DNA of 64,000 nt from Thalassolituus maritimus (GTDB lineage Bacteria > Pseudomonadota > Gammaproteobacteria > Pseudomonadales > Oceanobacteraceae), in NCBI GenBank assembly GCA_913019975.1, contig CAJWBH010000004.1, forward strand, positions 124,001-188,000. Reading direction: 5' to 3'. The notes beneath the pieces are model-generated. The model made no database searches. It was not told the DNA's origin and saw nothing but the letters and a program-made list of their open reading frames with translations. Both the position numbers and the translations under genes were made by a program. Each line of letters begins with the position of its first letter. Position 1 is the stretch's first letter. This document shows, in pieces, positions 40,444-50,810 of the stretch.

Positions 40444-41064
40444 TCAGGGACGAAAACCTTTAGCGACGATATACACCTCGCGCGATCGCGCTCGGGATGC
40501 CTTAGGTTTACGAATCATTACTTTCGCAAACGACTGTTTCATATCAGCCAGGTAAGCATCGAAGCCTTCGCCCTGAAACACTTTGGCTACGAAACTGCCG
40601 TTTGGTTTCAACACTTGACGCGCCATATCCAACGCAAGCTCTACAAGGTACATAGCGCCGGGCTGGTCAATAGACGACATACCACTCATATTGGGGGCCA
40701 TATCTGAGATTACAAGGTCTACCGGTCGCCCATCGATGACATCGACAAGCTGGTCGTAAACTTCTTCGGTCGTAAAGTCGCCCTGAATGAAGGTCACGTC
40801 TGCGATAGCGTCCATTTCCAGAATGTCTGAAGCGATCACCAGACCCTTCTCACCAACCCGCTGAGCAACCACCTGAGACCAGCCCCCCGGTGCAGAACCG
40901 AGGTCAACCACCACAGATCCCGGACGTATCAACTTGTCTTTGTCATCCAGTTCAATCAGCTTGTAACTGGCCCGCGTACGATAGCCGTCCTGCTGTGCTT
41001 TCTGAACCCAGATATCATCAACGTGTTCTTTCAACCAGTCAGCACTGGATTTCGAGCGCGCCAT
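40444..41064 (-). CDS. rlmE: 23S rRNA 2'-O-methyltransferase (U2552)
   Basis: 206 residues. SAM site [20 protein letters not shown] (about residues 50-69) and the catalytic pattern Lys ([10 protein letters not shown]), Asp ([10 protein letters not shown]), Lys ([10 protein letters not shown]) and Glu near the end. Modifies the A-loop of 23S rRNA late in 50S assembly. Divergent from yhbY and upstream of ftsH, 71 bases apart. Confidence 0.97.
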   Translation of the reverse strand: MARSKSSADWLKEHVDDIWVQKAQQDGYRTRASYKLIELDDKDKLIRPGSVVVDLGSAPGGWSQVVAQRVGEKGLVIASDILEMDAIADVTFIQGDFTTEEVYDQLVDVIDGRPVDLVISDMAPNMSGMSSIDQPGAMYLVELALDMARQVLKPNGSFVAKVFQGEGFDAYLADMKQSFAKVMIRKPKASRARSREVYIVAKGFRP

Positions 41065-41180
41065 AAGGCCATGTACTCCGTAATTTTACGTCTGCGAGGC
41101 ACTCAGAGTGCAGTTATTCTCATGCACCTGAGGTATACTTTGGCCATATTTTACACCCTAAAGTCGAGCGACCGAACCCT

Positions 41181-41483
41181 ATGGCGTTAAGCAACGAACA
41201 GAAGAAGGCCTACCGATCTATTGGCCATACCCTGAATCCTATTGTCACTGTAGCTGGCAATGGCCTCACCGAAGGCGTCATGGAAGAGCTGAACCGTGCT
41301 CTGGATGATCACGAACTGATAAAAATCAAAGTATCAGTAGGTGATCGCGAAGTTAAAAAAGCGGTTATCACTGAACTGGTGAAAAAGACCGCAGCAGAGC
41401 TGGTACAGCAGATCGGTAATACCGCCCTGCTTCTGCGCAGAAACCCGAAAGCTAAGCCAGCTCTGTCGAACCTGCAGCGCTGA
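41181..41483 (+). CDS. yhbY: YhbY family RNA-binding (CRM domain) protein
   Basis: 100 residues with the CRM fold: LSNEQKKAYRSIGHTLNPIV at the start, the GxxG-like AGNGLTEGV loop (about residues 28-36), and the C-terminal LLRRNPKAKPALS. Associates with pre-50S particles. Divergent from rlmE, the usual arrangement; normally greA is the next neighbour, but here a lipid gene block follows. Confidence 0.95.
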   Translation: MALSNEQKKAYRSIGHTLNPIVTVAGNGLTEGVMEELNRALDDHELIKIKVSVGDREVKKAVITELVKKTAAELVQQIGNTALLLRRNPKAKPALSNLQR

Positions 41484-41581
41484 GCGCCGCAAATCAGGAC
41501 AAGTTAACCACCGTGCCCGCGCAGAGGTTGGATACCGAGCCCGCAGCGGGGATAATGCAAAATAAAAAAGGTTAAGCAGCG

Positions 41582-42706
41582 ATGTCGAACATTGTTATTT
41601 CAGGCTCAGGCCTCTTTATTCCGCCACACACTATCTCCAACGATGAACTGATCGAAGCGTATAACGCCTACGTCGAAAAGTTTAACGCCGACAACGCTGC
41701 TGCTATTGAAGCAGGTGATGTTGATGCCCTGCCATCATCCAGCAGTGAATTCGTCGAGAAAGCTTCAGGTATTAAGTCACGCTACGTGATGTACAAAGAA
41801 GGCATGCTGGACCCTGAGCATATGGCCCCAGTGTTCAAACCAGCACTGGCTGGTGATGAGCCTGAAACAGTGACCATGGCGATTGCTGCAGGCCGTGAAG
41901 CGATGGAGCAGGCCAATAAAAAGCCTGAAGACATTGATCTGGTGATTATGGGTACGACCAATCATCAGCGCCCCTATCCATCCGCTGCAGTTGAAGTTCA
42001 GCAGAAACTGGGCATTAAAGGCTTCGCCTACGACATGGGTATCGCTTGTTCAACCATGACGTTTGCCATGATTAATGCCTACGCGGCCCTGAAAGCAGGC
42101 ACAGCTAAATGCGCACTGGTGGTGAATCCTGAGTTTGCCTCACCTCAGCTGAACCTGAAGTCCCGCGACAGCCACTTCATCTTCGGTGATGTTGCGACCG
42201 CTGTGGTGATGGAACTCGAGGAAACCTGTACCGCCGATTACGCTTTCCGTGTACTCGACACAAAACAGATGACCACCTTCTCTGACAACATTCGCTGTGA
42301 TGGGAACTACACCGATCACAACTTCAGTGACGACCAACTACCAGAAGACCGTCCTTACTTCCGCCAGAATGGACGTAAAGTCTTCAAAGAGTTACTGCCC
42401 CTGGTCACCGGCTTCATTACAGAACAGCTAGGTGAGAACCACCTTGAGGCCAGCGACCTCAAGCGCATGTGGCTGCATCAGGCTAACCTGACGATGAACA
42501 TGTTTGCCGCCAAGAAGCTACTTGGACGTGAACCTGAAGCGAACGAGACACCGATCGTTCTTGATGAGTTCGCAAACACAGCGTCTGCTGGCTCTCTGAT
42601 CGCTTTCCACCGCCACAAAGACGGCTTCGAAAGTGGAGAGAAAGGTCTGATCTGCTCATTCGGTGCGGGTTACTCAGTCGGCAGCCTGTTAGTCGAGAAA
42701 ATATAA
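41582..42706 (+). CDS. Beta-ketoacyl-ACP synthase III-like protein (FabH superfamily)
   Basis: 374 residues, longer than housekeeping FabH (about 317). Catalytic triad: Cys in DMGIACSTMTFA (about residue 157), His in MWLHQANLTM (about 301) and Asn in FANTASAGSL. A widespread gammaproteobacterial relative of FabH has the same N-terminal insertion (VEKFNADNAAAIEAGDVDAL). It could initiate fatty acid synthesis or divert acyl-CoA; the exact acyl donor is not readable. Followed by its own terminator and 154 bases before a thioesterase. Confidence 0.88.
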   Translation: MSNIVISGSGLFIPPHTISNDELIEAYNAYVEKFNADNAAAIEAGDVDALPSSSSEFVEKASGIKSRYVMYKEGMLDPEHMAPVFKPALAGDEPETVTMAIAAGREAMEQANKKPEDIDLVIMGTTNHQRPYPSAAVEVQQKLGIKGFAYDMGIACSTMTFAMINAYAALKAGTAKCALVVNPEFASPQLNLKSRDSHFIFGDVATAVVMELEETCTADYAFRVLDTKQMTTFSDNIRCDGNYTDHNFSDDQLPEDRPYFRQNGRKVFKELLPLVTGFITEQLGENHLEASDLKRMWLHQANLTMNMFAAKKLLGREPEANETPIVLDEFANTASAGSLIAFHRHKDGFESGEKGLICSFGAGYSVGSLLVEKI

Positions 42707-42723
42707 CGCCTGACAGCCCGATC

Positions 42724-42753
42724 CTTAAAGCCGCACATGTGCGGCTTTTTATT
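42724..42753 (+). terminator. Terminator after the KAS III-like gene
   Basis: AAAGCCGCACATGTGCGGCTTTTT: stem GCCGCA/TGCGGC, 4-base loop, five T, 20 bases past the stop codon. Quoted parts shown: arms GCCGCA and TGCGGC. Confidence 0.88.
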
Positions 42754-42859
42754 TGCCTGATCTTTTTCTTGTACGACAAAGGCGACGTTAGCACGAAGCC
42801 GCTGATAAATATCGGATAATCTGACAAAATGAACGCTTGTCTAAACCAAGGTAAGATTC

Positions 42860-43378
42860 ATGGGTCAGATTATCCAGACCGAAATGACCGAGCTGGTTAC
42901 CCCCGGCATGGCCAACTTCTCCGGCAACATGCACGGCGGAGAATTACTTAAACTTCTCGATAAAGTCGCATACACCTGCGCAATGAGATACAGCGGCCAC
43001 TATGCCGTCACCCTTTCTGTAGATAACGTACTGTTTAAGCAGCCCATTCACATTGGTGAGCTGGTCACCTGTCTCGCGACGGTCAACTACGTTGGCCGCA
43101 CCTCGATGGAGATCGGCATCAAAGTCATCGCCGAAGACATTAAACTGAAAACCGTCCGCCATACTCATACCTGCTACTTCAATATGGTAGCCATGGACGA
43201 GAACAACAAACCAACGCCACTGCCACCGCTGGAACTGAAAGACGATGTTCAGGTTCGACGCTACAACAAAGCAATGAAGCGTCGCGAGGCCGGCAAGCGC
43301 CTGCAGAAAATGATGAAAGCCATTGAAGCGGATGATGGTTCGGATGAGCTGGGCGTAGATCTCGTCAGCTGCCCGTAA
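42860..43378 (+). CDS. Acyl-CoA thioesterase (hotdog fold)
   Basis: 172 residues. One hotdog domain of the acyl-CoA hydrolase (ACOT/YciA) type: MANFSGNMHGGELLKLLDKV (about residues 17-36) with the characteristic Asn-x-x-Gly-Gly, and the sheet with VTLSVDNVLFKQPI. The C-terminal 40 residues are a basic helical tail (YNKAMKRREAGKRLQKMMKA). Probably cleaves medium or long acyl-CoA. Same direction as the KAS III-like gene and convergent with the PaaX-type gene. Confidence 0.9.
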   Translation: MGQIIQTEMTELVTPGMANFSGNMHGGELLKLLDKVAYTCAMRYSGHYAVTLSVDNVLFKQPIHIGELVTCLATVNYVGRTSMEIGIKVIAEDIKLKTVRHTHTCYFNMVAMDENNKPTPLPPLELKDDVQVRRYNKAMKRREAGKRLQKMMKAIEADDGSDELGVDLVSCP

Positions 43379-43402
43379 CTCCAGCGCCAGGCAAAGAAAA
43401 CA

Positions 43403-43424
43403 GGTCAGGCCACTTAGGCCTGAT
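43403..43424. terminator. Hairpin between thioesterase and PaaX-type gene
   Basis: TCAGGCC (43405-43411) pairs with GGCCTGA (43417-43423). The stop codon of the PaaX-type gene lies inside the hairpin. On the minus strand TTTTCTTT follows a few bases later. Confidence 0.5.
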
Positions 43425-44223
43425 CTGCTATAAAACGGCTGATCAGCTCGCGCCAGATAGACTTACCCAGGTCGTCAAAGTCGGCCATGGTCGCTACCAT
43501 CTCACTGCGGGCCCCTTGATCCACAATTTCTTCTGGCAGCAGAGGGTCATAAGCAATATCACGAAGCACCCGATCACCAATCAGGAAGCATTCCCGTGCA
43601 GCAACATCCAGCGGTTTATTCTCAAATGAGGACCGCCAGTTGAGCATCTCTTCTGTATTTGCTCGATAACGGGCATTGATCTCTGCAACCGGCCAGAGTG
43701 CTTCCGGTGAAGGTTCAGACTCCTCATTAAAACCGTCTGCGCGAAACACACACGCCTCAGATTCCAGCCCGAGATGGAACAGCTGTTGAGTAAGATCAGC
43801 TAAAGAAGCCTGCAGGTTATCAGGCCGGATGAGCAACCCCTGATAGAACTCACTGAAGCCCAGCATTTGTGTTGCCCTCTGGCGCTGGCGCAGCATCTTC
43901 CGATCACGCCGCCCCAAGTGCGCCGTGTAGATAGTGATCCATTGTCCTTCCCACGGCCGTACTTTGTCTTCTGTACGCCGCCAGGCACTCTGACGCTCAG
44001 CCAGATGCCGCGCTGCAGGGCCGAGCACATACACACCACGCTCAGTCAGATCCAACAGATCCTGTCGCGCAAGGCGATTCAGAGTGACCCTGACATTGTT
44101 TGCTTCAACAGAAAAAAGCTCTGCCATACGTACCATCACCTGCGCAGAGATGGGCTGCTGCGCCTCTTTAACAAGGTTCAGAATTAGTTTCTTTGCGGGG
44201 TACGGACTATCGGAGTCAGGCAT
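43414..44223 (-). CDS. PaaX family transcriptional regulator
   Basis: 269 residues, PaaX-type size. Winged helix at the N-terminus (about 8-75, with VEANNVRVTLNRLARQDLL), a central domain (about 90-170, WEGQWITIYTAHLGRRDRKM) and a C-terminal helical PaaX_C domain (about 180-265). PaaX represses phenylacetate degradation and binds phenylacetyl-CoA, but no paa genes are near. Divergent from the desaturase and convergent on the thioesterase, it more likely senses an acyl-CoA linked to lipid modification (inference). Confidence 0.85.
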   Translation of the reverse strand: MPDSDSPYPAKKLILNLVKEAQQPISAQVMVRMAELFSVEANNVRVTLNRLARQDLLDLTERGVYVLGPAARHLAERQSAWRRTEDKVRPWEGQWITIYTAHLGRRDRKMLRQRQRATQMLGFSEFYQGLLIRPDNLQASLADLTQQLFHLGLESEACVFRADGFNEESEPSPEALWPVAEINARYRANTEEMLNWRSSFENKPLDVAARECFLIGDRVLRDIAYDPLLPEEIVDQGARSEMVATMADFDDLGKSIWRELISRFIADQA

Positions 44224-44241
44224 AGGGGGTTCTTATCTTGT

Positions 44242-44251
44242 TGTGATCACA
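44242..44251. promoter_or_regulatory. Palindrome in the PaaX-type regulator/desaturase divergent promoter
   Basis: TGTGATCACA is a perfect 10-bp palindrome 19 bases upstream of the regulator start, in the 125-base region shared with the desaturase. A related TGTGACATA lies at 44339. Candidate operator only; it lacks the six-base spacer of a CRP site. Confidence 0.35.
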
Positions 44252-44348
44252 TACTAACATATCAGCCTGAAAGGAATAATTACTAGACTCATCTCAAAAT
44301 GCCATATACCGTAATATTTATAATAAAAAACCAGGTCTGGTGTGACAT

Positions 44349-45368
44349 ATGAAAGATGACAGAGATTTATTCGAAACCGGCCTGCTAAGAGAATCTGCGC
44401 GGCAGCGGCTAAACGATGCTCTTGGCGAAGACACTATCCGGCGGCTACAGCAGCGCTCTGATCTCCAGGGCGCCATCGGTGTAGCCAAATGCTGGTTCGC
44501 TATTTTCCTATTGCTGGGCCTCTCATGGTTAGCCATGGATATATTGAATTACTGGTCCATCCCCCTGGTTGCGCTGTGCCTCTTATTTTTGGGTGGACGT
44601 ATACTCGCCCTGGCCATCCTCACTCACGAGGGTGCCCACCGGACTCTATTCGCCAACAGAAAGCTGAATGACACAGTAACTCATTGGCTATGTGCTGCCC
44701 CTGTCTATCTCGACCTGCTCAAGTACCGGCATCATCATGCCCAACATCACATTCATACCGGGACAGATAAAGATGTCGACCTTCCTCTGATTGAAGGCTT
44801 CCCTACTACCCAGAAATCCCTGATGCGTAAGTTCATGCGGGATTTCACCGGCCAGACAGGGCTGAAGTCACTGATTGGCCTGGCAATGATGAATGCCGAA
44901 CTGATTCGTTGGAACGTTACGGGTGTCGTCGACCGCCTGGAGCGTCCGGGCTGGCAGAAACGCGATCACTTGCGCGCATTTTTTATCAATAGCCGACGCA
45001 CTCTGATATTCCATACAGTATTCTTCGCAATCACATTCAGCCTTAACCTGACAGAACTTTTTGCACTTTGGTGGGCCGCCTACTTCTTCACTTACCCCTT
45101 CTGCATTCGTGTCAGAGCCATCGCCGAACATGCAGTAACAGAACGTACTGGAGATATGTTGAGAAATACCAGAACGACCCGAGCAGGCCTGCTTACCAGA
45201 GCACTCTTTGCACCATGCCATGTGAATTTCCATATCGAACACCACGCATTGGTTTCAGTTCCGTTCTGGCAACTGCCCGAGCTGCATAAACTGATGCAGG
45301 AAAAAAACATCACCCCTCCCCCGCCAAGCTACTGGCAGGTTCTGAAATTGGCAGCGTCTGCTCGCTAA
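44349..45368 (+). CDS. Membrane fatty acid desaturase
   Basis: 339 residues with four or so membrane helices (about 40-60, 64-80, 215-250). The three histidine boxes of the di-iron desaturase/hydroxylase family are present: HEGAH (about residue 94), HHHAQHH (about 125) and FHIEHH (about 297). Introduces a double bond or hydroxyl group in a lipid acyl chain using O2. The partner redox system is not in the window. Divergent from the PaaX-type gene and ending near the greA terminator. Confidence 0.9.
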   Translation: MKDDRDLFETGLLRESARQRLNDALGEDTIRRLQQRSDLQGAIGVAKCWFAIFLLLGLSWLAMDILNYWSIPLVALCLLFLGGRILALAILTHEGAHRTLFANRKLNDTVTHWLCAAPVYLDLLKYRHHHAQHHIHTGTDKDVDLPLIEGFPTTQKSLMRKFMRDFTGQTGLKSLIGLAMMNAELIRWNVTGVVDRLERPGWQKRDHLRAFFINSRRTLIFHTVFFAITFSLNLTELFALWWAAYFFTYPFCIRVRAIAEHAVTERTGDMLRNTRTTRAGLLTRALFAPCHVNFHIEHHALVSVPFWQLPELHKLMQEKNITPPPPSYWQVLKLAASAR

Positions 45369-45405
45369 GCTCTTTCTGGGGGCTCGCTAACGTAAATTTC
45401 AGACA

Positions 45406-45434
45406 CAAAAAAGCCCGCAATTGCGGGCTCTTTC
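45406..45434. terminator. Bidirectional terminator between desaturase and greA
   Basis: GCCCGC/GCGGGC stem with AATT loop between an A run and CTTT; lies between convergent genes. Confidence 0.85.
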
Positions 45435-45463
45435 GTGAAATACAGAACCTGATGCAACACGCC

Positions 45464-45940
45464 TCAGATGTGTTTCACTTCATCGATTTCATATTCAACC
45501 GTACCGCTTGGGATATTCACCACAACGGTGTCCCCCTCTTCCTTGCCGATCAATGCACGAGCAATCGGCGAGGATACAGAAATACGATTATTTTTGATGT
45601 CGGCTTCGTCATCACCGACGATCCGGTATTCCACTTCCTCGTCGGTCTCGACATTGATGATGGTTACCGTCGTACCGAACAATACCTTACCGCTGTGCGG
45701 AATTGATTTAATATCAATTACCTGGGAATTAGAAAGCTTACCCTCAATGTCCTGAATGCGACCTTCAATAAAACCCTGCTGTTCGCGTGCCGCATGGTAT
45801 TCAGCATTTTCTTTCAGGTCACCGTGCTCACGTGCGTCAGCAATGTCCTGAATAACCTTTGGGCGTTCAACTGTTTTTAACTGCTTCAGCTCATCACGCA
45901 GAGCCTTTTCACCTTCGACAGTCATAGGATACTTTTGCAT
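45464..45940 (-). CDS. greA: Transcription elongation factor GreA
   Basis: 158 residues. N-terminal coiled coil (1-75) with the acidic tip [20 protein letters not shown] and a C-terminal FKBP-like domain ending [15 protein letters not shown]. Rescues backtracked RNA polymerase. Downstream of carB with a hairpin in between. Confidence 0.98.
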   Translation of the reverse strand: MQKYPMTVEGEKALRDELKQLKTVERPKVIQDIADAREHGDLKENAEYHAAREQQGFIEGRIQDIEGKLSNSQVIDIKSIPHSGKVLFGTTVTIINVETDEEVEYRIVGDDEADIKNNRISVSSPIARALIGKEEGDTVVVNIPSGTVEYEIDEVKHI

Positions 45941-45965
45941 CGTATTTTGACTCCCTTGCTATAGA

Positions 45966-45996
45966 AGATGCCCGAAGTCCGTTACTTCGGGCATCT
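45966..45996 (-). repeat. Strong hairpin between carB and greA
   Basis: AGATGCCCGAAG pairs perfectly with CTTCGGGCATCT (12 bp, 7-base loop), 26 bases before the greA start. On the minus strand only TCTTCTATAG follows, so it is a processing or weak terminator element. Confidence 0.6.
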
Positions 45997-46057
45997 GGAT
46001 ATTATTTTTAATGTCGTTATGTCATTCGCGATATCGGAATAGCGCACTTCGACTGAA

Positions 46058-49000
46058 TTAAATCGAAGCGTGCAACTCCTGCAGACGACGAACTTCTTTC
46101 AGACCTTCTGAACGCAATGCTTCAACAACAGCTTCTGCCCCAGCCAGTGTGGTGGTGTAGTAAACTTTGTGCTGCAACGCGCTGCGACGAATGTCAGCAG
46201 AATCAACAATCGCTTGAGGGCCATCTGTCGTATTCACGATCAGAGCGATCTCGTCGTTCTTAATCATATCTACAATGTGTGGACGACCTTCATTCACCTT
46301 GTTAACGCGGGCACTTTCAACGCCTGCTTCACGCAGTACACGACAAGTACCGTCGGTAGAGATCAGCTTGAAGCCACATGCGATCAGACCTTTCGCTACT
46401 TCGACAACGCCTTCTTTGTCCGCGTCGCGGACTGACAGGAACGCCAGACCTTCATTCGGCAGGAATGCGCCTGCACCCAATTGAGCTTTGAAGAAAGCTT
46501 CACCGAAGGTGCTGCCTGCACCCATCACTTCACCGGTCGACTTCATTTCAGGGCCGAGAATCGGATCGACACCCTGGAACTTGTTGAACGGGAAGACCGC
46601 TTCTTTTACTGAGAAGTAAGACGGTACAATTTCGCTGGTGAAACCAAGCTCGGCCAGTGTTTTTCCTGTCATCACTTTGGCTGCAATCGCTGCCAGTGAA
46701 GTACCGATACACTTAGACACGAACGGAACCGTACGGGAGGCACGAGGGTTCACCTCAATCACGTAGATTTCGCCATCCTGATACGCCAGCTGAGTGTTCA
46801 TCAGACCGACAACACCAAGCTCCATCGCCATTGCCGCAACCTGTTCGCGCATTTTGTCCTGCACGTCTTTCGCCAGGCTGTATGGAGGCAATGAACATGC
46901 TGAGTCACCAGAGTGAATACCCGCCTGCTCAATGTGCTGCATGATGCCGCCAATAACAACTTGCTCACCATCACATACGGCATCAATATCAACTTCGATC
47001 GCACGATCAAGGAAGTGATCCAGAAGTACCGGCGAGTCGTTAGACACTTTAACGGCTTCGGTCATGTAGCGACGCAGCGCTTTCTCGTTGTTCACGATTT
47101 CCATCGCACGACCACCCAGTACATAGGATGGACGCACTACCAGCGGATAGCCGATCTCAGTCGCTTTAGCGATCGCTTCTTCCGTAGAAGTCACGGTCGC
47201 GTTCACCGGCTGCTTCAGACCCAGACGCTGGATCATCTGCTGGAAACGCTCACGGTCTTCAGCGCGGTCGATCGCTTCTGGTGACGTACCAATGATAGGT
47301 ACACCTGCCGCCTCCAGCTCGTCAGCCAGTTTCAGTGGTGTCTGGCCACCGTACTGAACGATAACGCCTTTAGGCTTCTCTTTAGCAACGATTTCCAGAA
47401 CATCTTCCAGAGTCACCGGCTCGAAGTAGAGGCGATCTGACGTGTCATAGTCGGTCGATACTGTCTCAGGGTTACAGTTGACCATGATGGCTTCGAAACC
47501 TTCTTCTTTCGACGCCAGTGCCGCGTGTACGCAGCAGTAGTCAAACTCAATACCCTGACCAATACGGTTAGGACCACCACCCAGAACGATGATTTTCTCT
47601 CGATCTGACGGATTCGCTTCACACTCTTCTTCGTACGTTGAGTACATGTAGGCGGTGTCAGTCGCAAATTCTGCCGCACAGGTATCCACACGCTTGTACA
47701 CCGGATGGATATTCAGCTTATGGCGGTGCTTACGGACTGTCTTTTCAGTGACACCCAGCAGTTGCGCCAGGCGCGCATCGGAGAAACCTTTACGCTTCAG
47801 GCGGAACATGCGGTCGCCATTCAGCGCCTGCAGGCTGCTTTGCGCCACGGCCTCTTCTTCTTTGATCAGATCTTCAATCTGCACCAGGAACCAAGGGTCA
47901 ATCGCAGAGTGCTCGTACACTTCTTCAACCGACATACCCAGACGGAAAGCATCACCCACGTACCAGATACGCTCAGACGCTGGCGTACGCAGTTCAGAAA
48001 TAACCTTGTCGCGGGACATTGGGTCTTTCAGATCCACCATTGGGTCGAAACCAACAGAGCCCACTTCCAGACCACGCAGGGCTTTCTGCAGAGACTCCTG
48101 CTGAGTACGGCCGATCGCCATCACCTCACCCACAGACTTCATCTGAGTCGTCAGACGACCATCAGCCTGTGGGAATTTTTCGAAGGTGAAGCGAGGAATT
48201 TTAGTTACGACATAGTCAATCGATGGCTCAAAAGACGCCGGCGTCGCTCCGCCCGTAATGTCGTTCTGCAGCTCGTCGAGCGTATAACCGACAGCCAGCT
48301 TGGCCGCCACTTTAGCAATCGGGAAACCGGTCGCTTTCGATGCCAATGCCGATGAACGGGATACACGTGGGTTCATCTCGATCACGACCATACGGCCATC
48401 TTTCGGGTTGATACCGAACTGAACGTTAGAACCACCGGTTTCTACACCGATCTCACGCAGTACCGCCAGGGAGGCGTCACGCATGATCTGGTATTCTTTA
48501 TCGCTCAACGTCTGTGCTGGCGCGACAGTGATGGAGTCACCTGTGTGAACACCCATCGCGTCAAAGTTTTCGATAGAACAGATGATGATGCAGTTGTCGT
48601 TTTTGTCACGAACCACTTCCATCTCGTATTCTTTCCAACCAATCAGAGATTCATCAATCAGCAGCTCGTTCGTCGGAGACAGGTCCAGACCACGGGTACA
48701 GATTTCTTCGAACTCTTCTTTGTTGTACGCGATACCACCACCGGTGCCACCCATGGTGAAGGATGGGCGGATGATGCAGGGGAAACCCAGAGTTTTCTGA
48801 ACTTCACGTGCCTCTTCGATGCTGTGCGCGATACCGGCACGTGGACACTCAAGGCCAATTGCCTTCATGGCTTTATCGAAGCGGTCACGGTCTTCCGCTT
48901 TATCGATGGTGTCAGCGTTCGCACCGATCATTTCTACGCCGAACTTTTCCAGTACGCCCGCAGATTCCAGACCCAGAGCGCAGTTCAGTGCAGTCTGACC

Positions 49001-49273
49001 ACCCATGGTTGGCAGCAGTACGTCAGGACGTTCTTTTTCAATGATCTTAGCGACGGCTTCGACAGTAATAGGCTCGATATAGGTCGCGTCGGCCATCGAC
49101 GGGTCAGTCATGATGGTCGCTGGGTTAGAGTTCACCAGAATAACCCGGTAACCTTCTTCACGCAGTGCTTTACAAGCCTGTGCCCCTGAGTAGTCGAACT
49201 CACAGGCCTGACCGATAACGATCGGACCAGCACCGATAATCAGAATACTTTGTATGTCTGTACGTTTTGGCAT
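46058..49273 (-). CDS. carB: Carbamoyl-phosphate synthase large subunit
   Basis: 1071 residues from the ATG at 49273 ([20 protein letters not shown]), the canonical start. Two homologous ATP-grasp halves (about 1-400 and 550-935), the oligomerisation domain between, and a C-terminal allosteric MGS-like domain (about 936-1071). Makes carbamoyl phosphate for arginine and pyrimidines. Starts 22 bases after the carA stop codon. Confidence 0.98.
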   Translation of the reverse strand: MPKRTDIQSILIIGAGPIVIGQACEFDYSGAQACKALREEGYRVILVNSNPATIMTDPSMADATYIEPITVEAVAKIIEKERPDVLLPTMGGQTALNCALGLESAGVLEKFGVEMIGANADTIDKAEDRDRFDKAMKAIGLECPRAGIAHSIEEAREVQKTLGFPCIIRPSFTMGGTGGGIAYNKEEFEEICTRGLDLSPTNELLIDESLIGWKEYEMEVVRDKNDNCIIICSIENFDAMGVHTGDSITVAPAQTLSDKEYQIMRDASLAVLREIGVETGGSNVQFGINPKDGRMVVIEMNPRVSRSSALASKATGFPIAKVAAKLAVGYTLDELQNDITGGATPASFEPSIDYVVTKIPRFTFEKFPQADGRLTTQMKSVGEVMAIGRTQQESLQKALRGLEVGSVGFDPMVDLKDPMSRDKVISELRTPASERIWYVGDAFRLGMSVEEVYEHSAIDPWFLVQIEDLIKEEEAVAQSSLQALNGDRMFRLKRKGFSDARLAQLLGVTEKTVRKHRHKLNIHPVYKRVDTCAAEFATDTAYMYSTYEEECEANPSDREKIIVLGGGPNRIGQGIEFDYCCVHAALASKEEGFEAIMVNCNPETVSTDYDTSDRLYFEPVTLEDVLEIVAKEKPKGVIVQYGGQTPLKLADELEAAGVPIIGTSPEAIDRAEDRERFQQMIQRLGLKQPVNATVTSTEEAIAKATEIGYPLVVRPSYVLGGRAMEIVNNEKALRRYMTEAVKVSNDSPVLLDHFLDRAIEVDIDAVCDGEQVVIGGIMQHIEQAGIHSGDSACSLPPYSLAKDVQDKMREQVAAMAMELGVVGLMNTQLAYQDGEIYVIEVNPRASRTVPFVSKCIGTSLAAIAAKVMTGKTLAELGFTSEIVPSYFSVKEAVFPFNKFQGVDPILGPEMKSTGEVMGAGSTFGEAFFKAQLGAGAFLPNEGLAFLSVRDADKEGVVEVAKGLIACGFKLISTDGTCRVLREAGVESARVNKVNEGRPHIVDMIKNDEIALIVNTTDGPQAIVDSADIRRSALQHKVYYTTTLAGAEAVVEALRSEGLKEVRRLQELHASI

Positions 49274-49295
49274 GTCTCGGTATTTCCTGTTTCTG

Positions 49296-50444
49296 TTACT
49301 TCGCGGCCTGGGCAGCTTCAATCAATTCAATAAAGTGGTCGAACAGTGGCGCAACGTCTTTTGGACCTGGGCTCGCCTCAGGGTGACCCTGGAAGCTGAA
49401 TGCCGGACGATCCGTCAACGCGATACCCTGCAGAGTACCGTCGAACAGCGACTTGTGCGTCGCCTTCACGTTCGCAGGAAGTGACGCTTCAGTCACAGCA
49501 AAACCGTGGTTCTGAGCAGTGATCATCACGCGACCCGTCTCGATGTCCTGAACCGGGTGGTTACCACCGTGGTGACCGTGAGGCATTTTTTCAGTCTGGG
49601 CGCCGGACGCCAGAGCCAGCAACTGATGCCCGAGGCAAATGCCGAACACAGGGATCTTAGTTTCAAGAATTTCTTTGATCGCACTGATGGCGTAATCACA
49701 CGGCTCAGGGTCGCCCGGGCCATTGGACAGGAAGATACCGTCCGGATTCATTGCCAGCACTTCAGACGCGGGCGTCTGCGCCGGTACGACGGTCAGATCA
49801 CAACCACGCTCTGCTAATAAGCGCAGAATGTTGCGTTTCACACCGTAGTCGTATGCCACGACTTTGAACTTAGGATCACTGACCTGGCCGTAACCCTGAC
49901 CCAGCGTCCAGTCTGATTCAGTCCACTTATACGACTCTGAAACAGTGACTTCTTTAGCGAGGTCCATGCCCTTCAGACCCGGGAAGCCTTTAGCAGCTTC
50001 GACCGCTTCGGCGATAGCCGCGTCTGAGTGCGCGTCTTCACGTGCGATCATGCAGCCATTGAGAGAGCCTTTCTCACGAAGGATGCGGGTCAGGCGGCGT
50101 GTGTCGATGTCCGCGATACCCAGAACATTGTGTTCTTTCAGGTACACATCAAGCGCTTTCTGGTTACGGAAACTGGAAGCGATCAGTGGCAGATCACGAA
50201 TGATCAGGCCCGTAGCATGAACCTCATTCGACTCTGCATCTTCATCATTAGTACCGTAGTTACCAATGTGTGGATAGGTGAGAGTCACCATCTGACGGGC
50301 ATAAGAAGGATCGGTAAGGATCTCCTGATAACCGGTCATGGAGGTGTTAAAGACCACTTCCCCTACAGACAGACCTTCAGCACCGATGCTGGTACCTTTA
50401 AAGATGCTGCCGTCTTCAAGAGCTAGAATTGCTGGCGTAGACAA
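49296..50444 (-). CDS. carA: Carbamoyl-phosphate synthase small subunit
   Basis: 382 residues if started at the TTG at 50444, which has GGGGA seven bases upstream and gives the same length as E. coli CarA ([16 protein letters not shown] at the start); an ATG frame from 50573 would run through a terminator hairpin. Class I glutaminase domain with nucleophile Cys in [12 protein letters not shown] and the His/Glu in GHPEASPGP. Supplies ammonia to CarB. A rare TTG start may limit translation. Confidence 0.95.
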   Translation of the reverse strand: MSTPAILALEDGSIFKGTSIGAEGLSVGEVVFNTSMTGYQEILTDPSYARQMVTLTYPHIGNYGTNDEDAESNEVHATGLIIRDLPLIASSFRNQKALDVYLKEHNVLGIADIDTRRLTRILREKGSLNGCMIAREDAHSDAAIAEAVEAAKGFPGLKGMDLAKEVTVSESYKWTESDWTLGQGYGQVSDPKFKVVAYDYGVKRNILRLLAERGCDLTVVPAQTPASEVLAMNPDGIFLSNGPGDPEPCDYAISAIKEILETKIPVFGICLGHQLLALASGAQTEKMPHGHHGGNHPVQDIETGRVMITAQNHGFAVTEASLPANVKATHKSLFDGTLQGIALTDRPAFSFQGHPEASPGPKDVAPLFDHFIELIEAAQAAK

Positions 50445-50524
50445 GACTCGTTCCCCGAACTTTGCGATAAAACTGGAAAGCGTACGTAGCGTGTTGATGC
50501 CTTCGTCGCCCATGTGTGAGCCGT

Positions 50525-50565
50525 AAAAAAGCGGGATGGTGACTTTTATGACTCCATCCCGCTTT
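50525..50565 (-). promoter_or_regulatory. Terminator-like hairpin in the carA leader (candidate attenuator)
   Basis: On the minus strand AAAGCGGGATGG (50565-50554) pairs perfectly with CCATCCCGCTTT (50539-50528), 14-base loop, then a run of T. It lies about 80 bases upstream of the carA start and no gene upstream on this strand needs terminating. Attenuation is inference; an alternative antiterminator fold was not found by eye. Confidence 0.55.
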
Positions 50566-50702
50566 CGGATCAATTCTGACAGTGCGAGACTGGCGTCCGC
50601 TGTACATACGTAAATTGCGCGGGATGATACAGAAATATTGACTGATTGTCCACGTGAGCTAATCCCACCAGACGTTTCCGCGAAGAGTTACAGCCCTGAT
50701 AC

Positions 50703-50726
50703 AAACTAATACTATTGTATAAGTTT
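50703..50726. promoter_or_regulatory. Dyad operator candidate upstream of the HapR-like gene
   Basis: Arms AAACTAATAC (50703-50712) and GTATAAGTTT (50717-50726) match at 9 of 10 positions around a TATT centre. It lies 85 bases upstream of the TetR-family start, in a 366-base region shared with carA that otherwise holds only the carA leader hairpin. Size and AT-rich nature fit a LuxR/HapR-type site. Confidence 0.5.
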
Positions 50727-50810
50727 TGTTATTAACGTATTCCCTTTTTTATCAGCCTTGCCCCATACTTGATGACCCATCAGGAAAATAATTAAACACG
50801 GGGCCAGACC

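Noticed and set aside
44242-44251. TGTGATCACA read as a CRP site
   Set aside because: A CRP site needs TGTGA and TCACA six bases apart; here the half-sites are fused, so it is listed only as a possible operator.
50416-50607. 63-codon minus-strand frame across the carA leader, considered as a leader peptide
   Set aside because: It has no ribosome-binding site, no run of regulatory codons, and reads through the hairpin into carA.
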